Below are positions 60,319-64,000 of a stretch of DNA of 64,000 bases, one piece after another (position 1 is the first letter of the stretch; each line of letters starts with the position of its first letter). The position numbers and the translations under genes were made by a program. Source of the stretch: Pterois miles (lineage: Eukaryota > Chordata > Actinopteri > Perciformes > Scorpaenidae); contig CAMQGK010000565.1 in NCBI GenBank assembly GCA_947000775.1, forward strand, positions 5,050,501 through 5,114,500, in the 5' to 3' direction. The notes under the pieces are model-generated. The model had not been told where the DNA came from. It saw only the letters and a list, made by a program, of their open reading frames with translations, and did no database searches.

Positions 60319-61786
60319 TTGGTGAAGGGTACAGGACCAATTTTGAGATTGAAAAGTGATGTCAACCAGCCAAAAATGCCATATTTTAACGCCTATTTGT
60401 AAGTCAGCGCGATGCTGAGTCACTGACATTTAGCATTTTCAAAGGCTATGCGCGCACGGATGCTACATGCAGATGGCCTCAGTTTTCTTCACATATTAAG
60501 GCCCACAATTATGGGCCCATCCGTCCAATCCATCGCCCCCATTCCCCGCCCCCATATGGAGTTTCATGTGGTCTACACTTACACCTCTGCTGTGGTCATA
60601 ATTACTAGTCGCTAGAGGTCGCTGTCACCTTCTTTTATACTTTCTTTCAGTGATCAACCATGTGAATAGATGATAAAACCTAATATTGGGTGTAGCAGGG
60701 CCTACTGACCCACATCTATGGGGCTTATAACCACCAATAATTCTAGCACTTCTCACAAGCTGCCGGTACTCATTTCTGTCCTCTCCATATCAGGTTCTCT
60801 GGGAGATTCATGATCATAAGCTGTATGAACATAAAAACCATGTGGTGAGCATCTGAACAAGCCGATGGACAGCAGGGTGAGAACGAGGGTGCTGTAATTT
60901 ATCAATACAATGTTCACAGTGTTTTTGGAAAATAATTAATGAACTCTTCATCATGACTTTTCTATTTTGCAGCAATTATAATTAATGAAACACTATTTAT
61001 AAGTATTTATAAGTCTCTTTTAGGGGAAACATTTCCAAAAGAATTAAATATTCAGATGAAGGCTGTGTTATGTGTTTTCACTAATAAAATAATCATTTAA
61101 CTAGTAATAATAATAAAATTGTGTAAAATTGCATAGTTTTAAGTAAAACACCTTCAAATCTTCTTCTCTATTTTTTTATTAATTATCAAAATTCAGAAAG
61201 TGTCTCTTTGTCTTGCTTCATAATGTGTAGGAGCATCCTGACTGGGACACTGCTCCTAAAATCTGAAGATAACTACTGTAGGACACAGATAACAAAACAC
61301 TTTAACTATTAACACCATGAGTAAATGTACAAACACATCATCATAACCCTATAATGTTCCAGTTGGAGTATTATTGGAGTCGTGTAGGCCAAGATGCGAA
61401 GTCCAAGTATAGTAATATAATAATAGAAACACTGCTGGTTATGACTGACACAGTATAGCCTGCTGCTTGAAGAAATAATGAATAAATAGTAATAAGTCAC
61501 AAGAGATTGCTGATATTAGCCGATAACCATGCCAACATGTAAGAGTTTCCACTTAAAGCATTGCTGTGGGGACCGTGAAAAATGTCCTGAACCACACTGA
61601 TGGGAGATCAAGTAGCACACTGCGTCGCCTGATAGGAAAATCACCTGCACTCACATGCACCATAGATTGTGCATAAACAGGTCTGAGAAATTGCCTCTGA
61701 TGCTTTGTCCCACGCTTTTTGACTAATTCATATTCATGGCGGGCTAAGCTGAGCACCACAGTGGAGGAATTAAATTAAGATAAAAT

Positions 61787-62179
61787 GTGTGTTCGCTGTC
61801 AACTATTGGACAAAGCTCTTTCAGTATAACATTTGCAACTGAGCGGGAGGTTAACCCCAGTAAAGTAAAATGTTTGCAGCTTGCTGTTTTTAGACACCCA
61901 GAGGAAAATACAGATTTACCAAAAATATCAAGCACTTCTATTAATATTGAGCTACAGCTTTGCATGTTGAGGCTAGCAGCTAAAAACCCCACACAATCTC
62001 CTCACTCACATCCATTGAAAAAACAACCCAGGAGCATCTGGACAAACATTTGGGATTTCTCCAATATGACCTCCCCCTCAATTTCAGTGGGCGGCTCGCT
62101 ACGTGCGCCAGCAATCACAGTGAATGTATTGAGCTTCATCCTAGAAGTATTGTTTGTCCTTTCCTTCGGCTGTCAGTAA
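61787..62179 (+). other. Open reading frame of 130 codons, unrecognised
   Basis: This is the longest plus-strand open frame. The product would start 'MCSLSTIGQSSFSI' and end with a hydrophobic stretch, 'VNVLSFILEVLFVLSFG', that could be one membrane segment. No conserved domain or signal was recognised. Its length is compatible with chance in 64 kb, and no splice or promoter signal supports it. I do not call it a gene. Confidence 0.15.
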
Positions 62180-63054
62180 TGGACTGGCACAAACAATTTT
62201 GACAGAACTAACAGGTGGGATGAAATGTCAAAGACTTTGTAAACTGAGATTGAATGGTGATTTTACACAGCGAGGGCCACCTCCTTGGGATTAGGCAGAA
62301 AATAAATGTATGTGATTCTGAGTAGAGCTGTTCAAAATTCAAGTGTCTCGCTCCTCATTGCATACATACATCACTTCCTCCTCAGTAACACTTTCCGTTG
62401 GAAGCAGTTTCACTTGGCTGTGGTTTAGTGCCAAAACCTGTCGTGGAAGGAAGAAAGCTGATGCTTCCTTTTTCGCAGCATGACTCTGATGAACACAAGC
62501 AGTGTTGGCTTGTGTGCCTCCATTTTGGAGGTGTAAATACACTACAGGAAGTATAGATGTAAAAGTGCATCAAAGTGCATTTTCAAGAATTATTACATTA
62601 TGATCAATAGAACCAGCAATGAGTTGTGTCACAGTAATTACAGTAAGCAGGACATTTTTTACAGAGGCCTGGCTTCATTGAAGAGAGATTGAATTAGATA
62701 ATTCAGAATTAGATTAGAGCTACTCATCATGCCATGTTTGGAAACAGGCTCATCTATGTTATAGTTCTTGGATGAGCATATACTTTTGCCTATGTATGCT
62801 TTCACAGCAAACTGTCCAGGACATTGTTGACTTGAACTCATGAGAGAGTGTACACTATAAATATAGCATGACATTTGCATGTGTCATGATGACACATTTT
62901 AGGTTTTCCACCTGTAATTTAACTCTGCAAAACAGGTAGAGGTTGTGTTTCCAAATCCACTTAAGATAGGTTTCGAGAAAACATCATTAAAATACATACA
63001 GTATGTAAACAAAGTACCATGAAAGCCATGGTACCAGGAAAACATGTCATAACT

Positions 63055-63669
63055 AGGGCTGTTAATCAGTGAATTGTGATTAATCACAAATTAGTCATAT
63101 TTACTTATCTGTTCAAAATATACTTTAAAGGGAGATTTGTCAAGTATTTAATACTCGTATCAACATGCAGTGGACAAATATGCCGCTTTATGCAAATGTA
63201 TGCCTATATTTGTTATAGTGAATCAATTAACAACACAAAACAATGACTCACAGGTACTGCATTTGGCATAAAAATGTGCTCAAATCATAACATGGCAAAC
63301 TTCAGCCCAACAGGTAACAACAGCTGTCAGTGTGTCAGTGTGCTGACTTGACTATGACTTGCCTTAAACTGCATGTGATTATCATAAAGTGGGAATGTCT
63401 GTAAAGGGGAGACTGGTGGGTACCCAGGGAACCCATTTTCTTTTGACATATCTTGGCCATGCCCATTTTCCTTGCCAAAATTTGCATAAGTTTGGAGAAA
63501 TATTTAATCTCCTCTGTGACAAGCTAATATGAAATGGTTGGTATCAGTGGATTTCTTAGGTTTTCTCGTTTCATATGATGCCAGTACCTTTAAAACTGAG
63601 CCTGATAATTAGTGGCGTAAAATCACATGTGTGTTAATGTGTTATTATCACGTTAATTTTGACAGCCCT
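63055..63669 (+). mobile_element. H2, non-autonomous DNA transposon
   Basis: Left end TAGGGCTGTTAATC and right end 'tttgacagcccta' are inverse to each other over about 10 bases. The interior matches H1 at 22997-23657 in the same orientation: 'actttaaagggagatttgtc' near 63122, 'gcatgtgattatcataaagt' near 63371 and 'ggttttctcgtttcatatga' near 63559. The copy is non-coding. H2 retains better ends than H1. Confidence 0.75.
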
Positions 63670-63679
63670 AGTCACAACA

Positions 63680-63865
63680 TTTTGAGTCTAGTCTCCTGGA
63701 AACATGTGTGTGTTTGTTGGTCCATCCACCTGCTTTCTCACCCAGCATCAGCAGCCTTGCTCACTTTTACTCTGTCATCAGTGTGTCATATTGATGTGTG
63801 TGCATTGCAGTTGGACAACATGGTGTACGCATGACACACCAAGAGCAACAAAGGTATTTTTACTG
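63680..63865 (+). repeat. Family A repeat, 3' part
   Basis: 'tagtctcctggaaa' near 63689, 'gtttgttggtccatccacc' near 63713 and 'gtgtgcattgcagttgg' near 63797 are in the order of the copies at 16694-16850 and 42787-42930. Divergence is high. Confidence 0.45.
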
Positions 63866-64000
63866 CTCGTAAAATGATTTACAAGTTACTCATACCCCAA
63901 GTCATTCATACTCCATTTGATACCCATTGTACATCCTCAAATACAAGAGTGGATGGATGGGCCAGCAAAGTATGTGACTTTTTGTCCATTTCTAGTCTAT

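Larger units (their letters stand above)
59600..63050. other. Mostly unique, non-coding interval
   Basis: Includes the GT microsatellite at 60254-60316 and a 130-codon open frame at 61787-62179 (separate entry). No classified transposon was recognised. Confidence 0.5.

Noticed and set aside
61787..62179. 130-codon plus-strand frame as a gene
   Set aside because: No domain, no family resemblance and no splice or promoter support. Length is within chance for 64 kb.
1..64000. Bacterial features such as operons, CRISPR arrays or attachment sites
   Set aside because: Frames are short and overlapping, and simple repeats and SINEs show vertebrate nuclear DNA. No array of spaced direct repeats was seen.
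1..64000. Endogenous retrovirus or LTR element
   Set aside because: No long terminal repeat pair, primer-binding site or gag-pol-like frame was recognised.

Overview
The window looks like nuclear DNA of a ray-finned fish, probably a percomorph teleost. It is AT-rich, carries long (GT)n and homopolymer tracts, and holds many short, decayed transposable elements of kinds common in teleost genomes: tRNA-derived SINEs, small DNA transposons with TA or TTAA target sites, pogo-like and Harbinger-like remnants, and an L1-clade LINE fragment. No complete protein-coding gene, rRNA, intact tRNA, CRISPR array or operon-like structure is visible. The longest open frames are 157 aa (over a SINE) and 130 aa (at 61787-62179), and neither resembles a known protein. 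The window is best read as a gene desert or the inside of a very large intron; the sequence alone does not decide between them.

Layout. 1-1.5 kb: no recognised element. 1.5-3.7 kb: a TTAA-type MITE interrupted by a SINE, then a pogo-like transposon that keeps only the two ends of its transposase, then a second tRNA SINE. 3.7-5.8 kb: non-repetitive, rich in homeodomain-type ATTA cores. 5.8-6.9 kb: element Z1 and a family A repeat. 7-19 kb: mostly unique, with a family A fragment, a family V fragment, a 16-bp perfect hairpin and candidate conserved non-coding DNA. 19-23.7 kb: a repeat cluster with a RecQ-like helicase remnant, a Harbinger-like fragment, a Y element and an H element. 24-30.8 kb: mostly unique, with SINE and family A copies and a purine-rich tract. 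30.8-32.6 kb: Z2 with a Y-family element inserted in it. 33.5-34 kb: a Harbinger-like remnant with a MADF domain. 35-46 kb: scattered family A copies and LINE/SINE tails in unique DNA. 47-47.8 kb: an inverted-repeat foldback element. 49.1-50.3 kb: an L1 ORF2 remnant, a Y copy interrupted by a tRNA-Ser-half SINE, and a SINE with intact target duplications. 53.2-54.1 kb: Z3 with a second helicase remnant. 56.2-57.3 kb: a long family V copy. 58.6-59.6 kb: a family A copy split by a complete 499-bp pogo-like MITE. 60.25 kb: a long GT microsatellite. 63.05-63.67 kb: a second H element.

Family letters (A, H, T, U, V, Y, Z) are labels used only here. Each is defined by comparing copies inside this window, or by recalled resemblance to repeats seen in fish DNA; no repeat library was searched. 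Several insertions can be ordered in time because one element lies inside another (SINE in U, Y in Z2, SINE in Y, pogo MITE in A). I found no new functional gene system. The most unusual items are a TTAA-type element family that carries a degenerate RecQ-like helicase start, a SINE that begins inside a tRNA-Ser anticodon arm, and the foldback element. Candidate regulatory regions are inference from motif content only.
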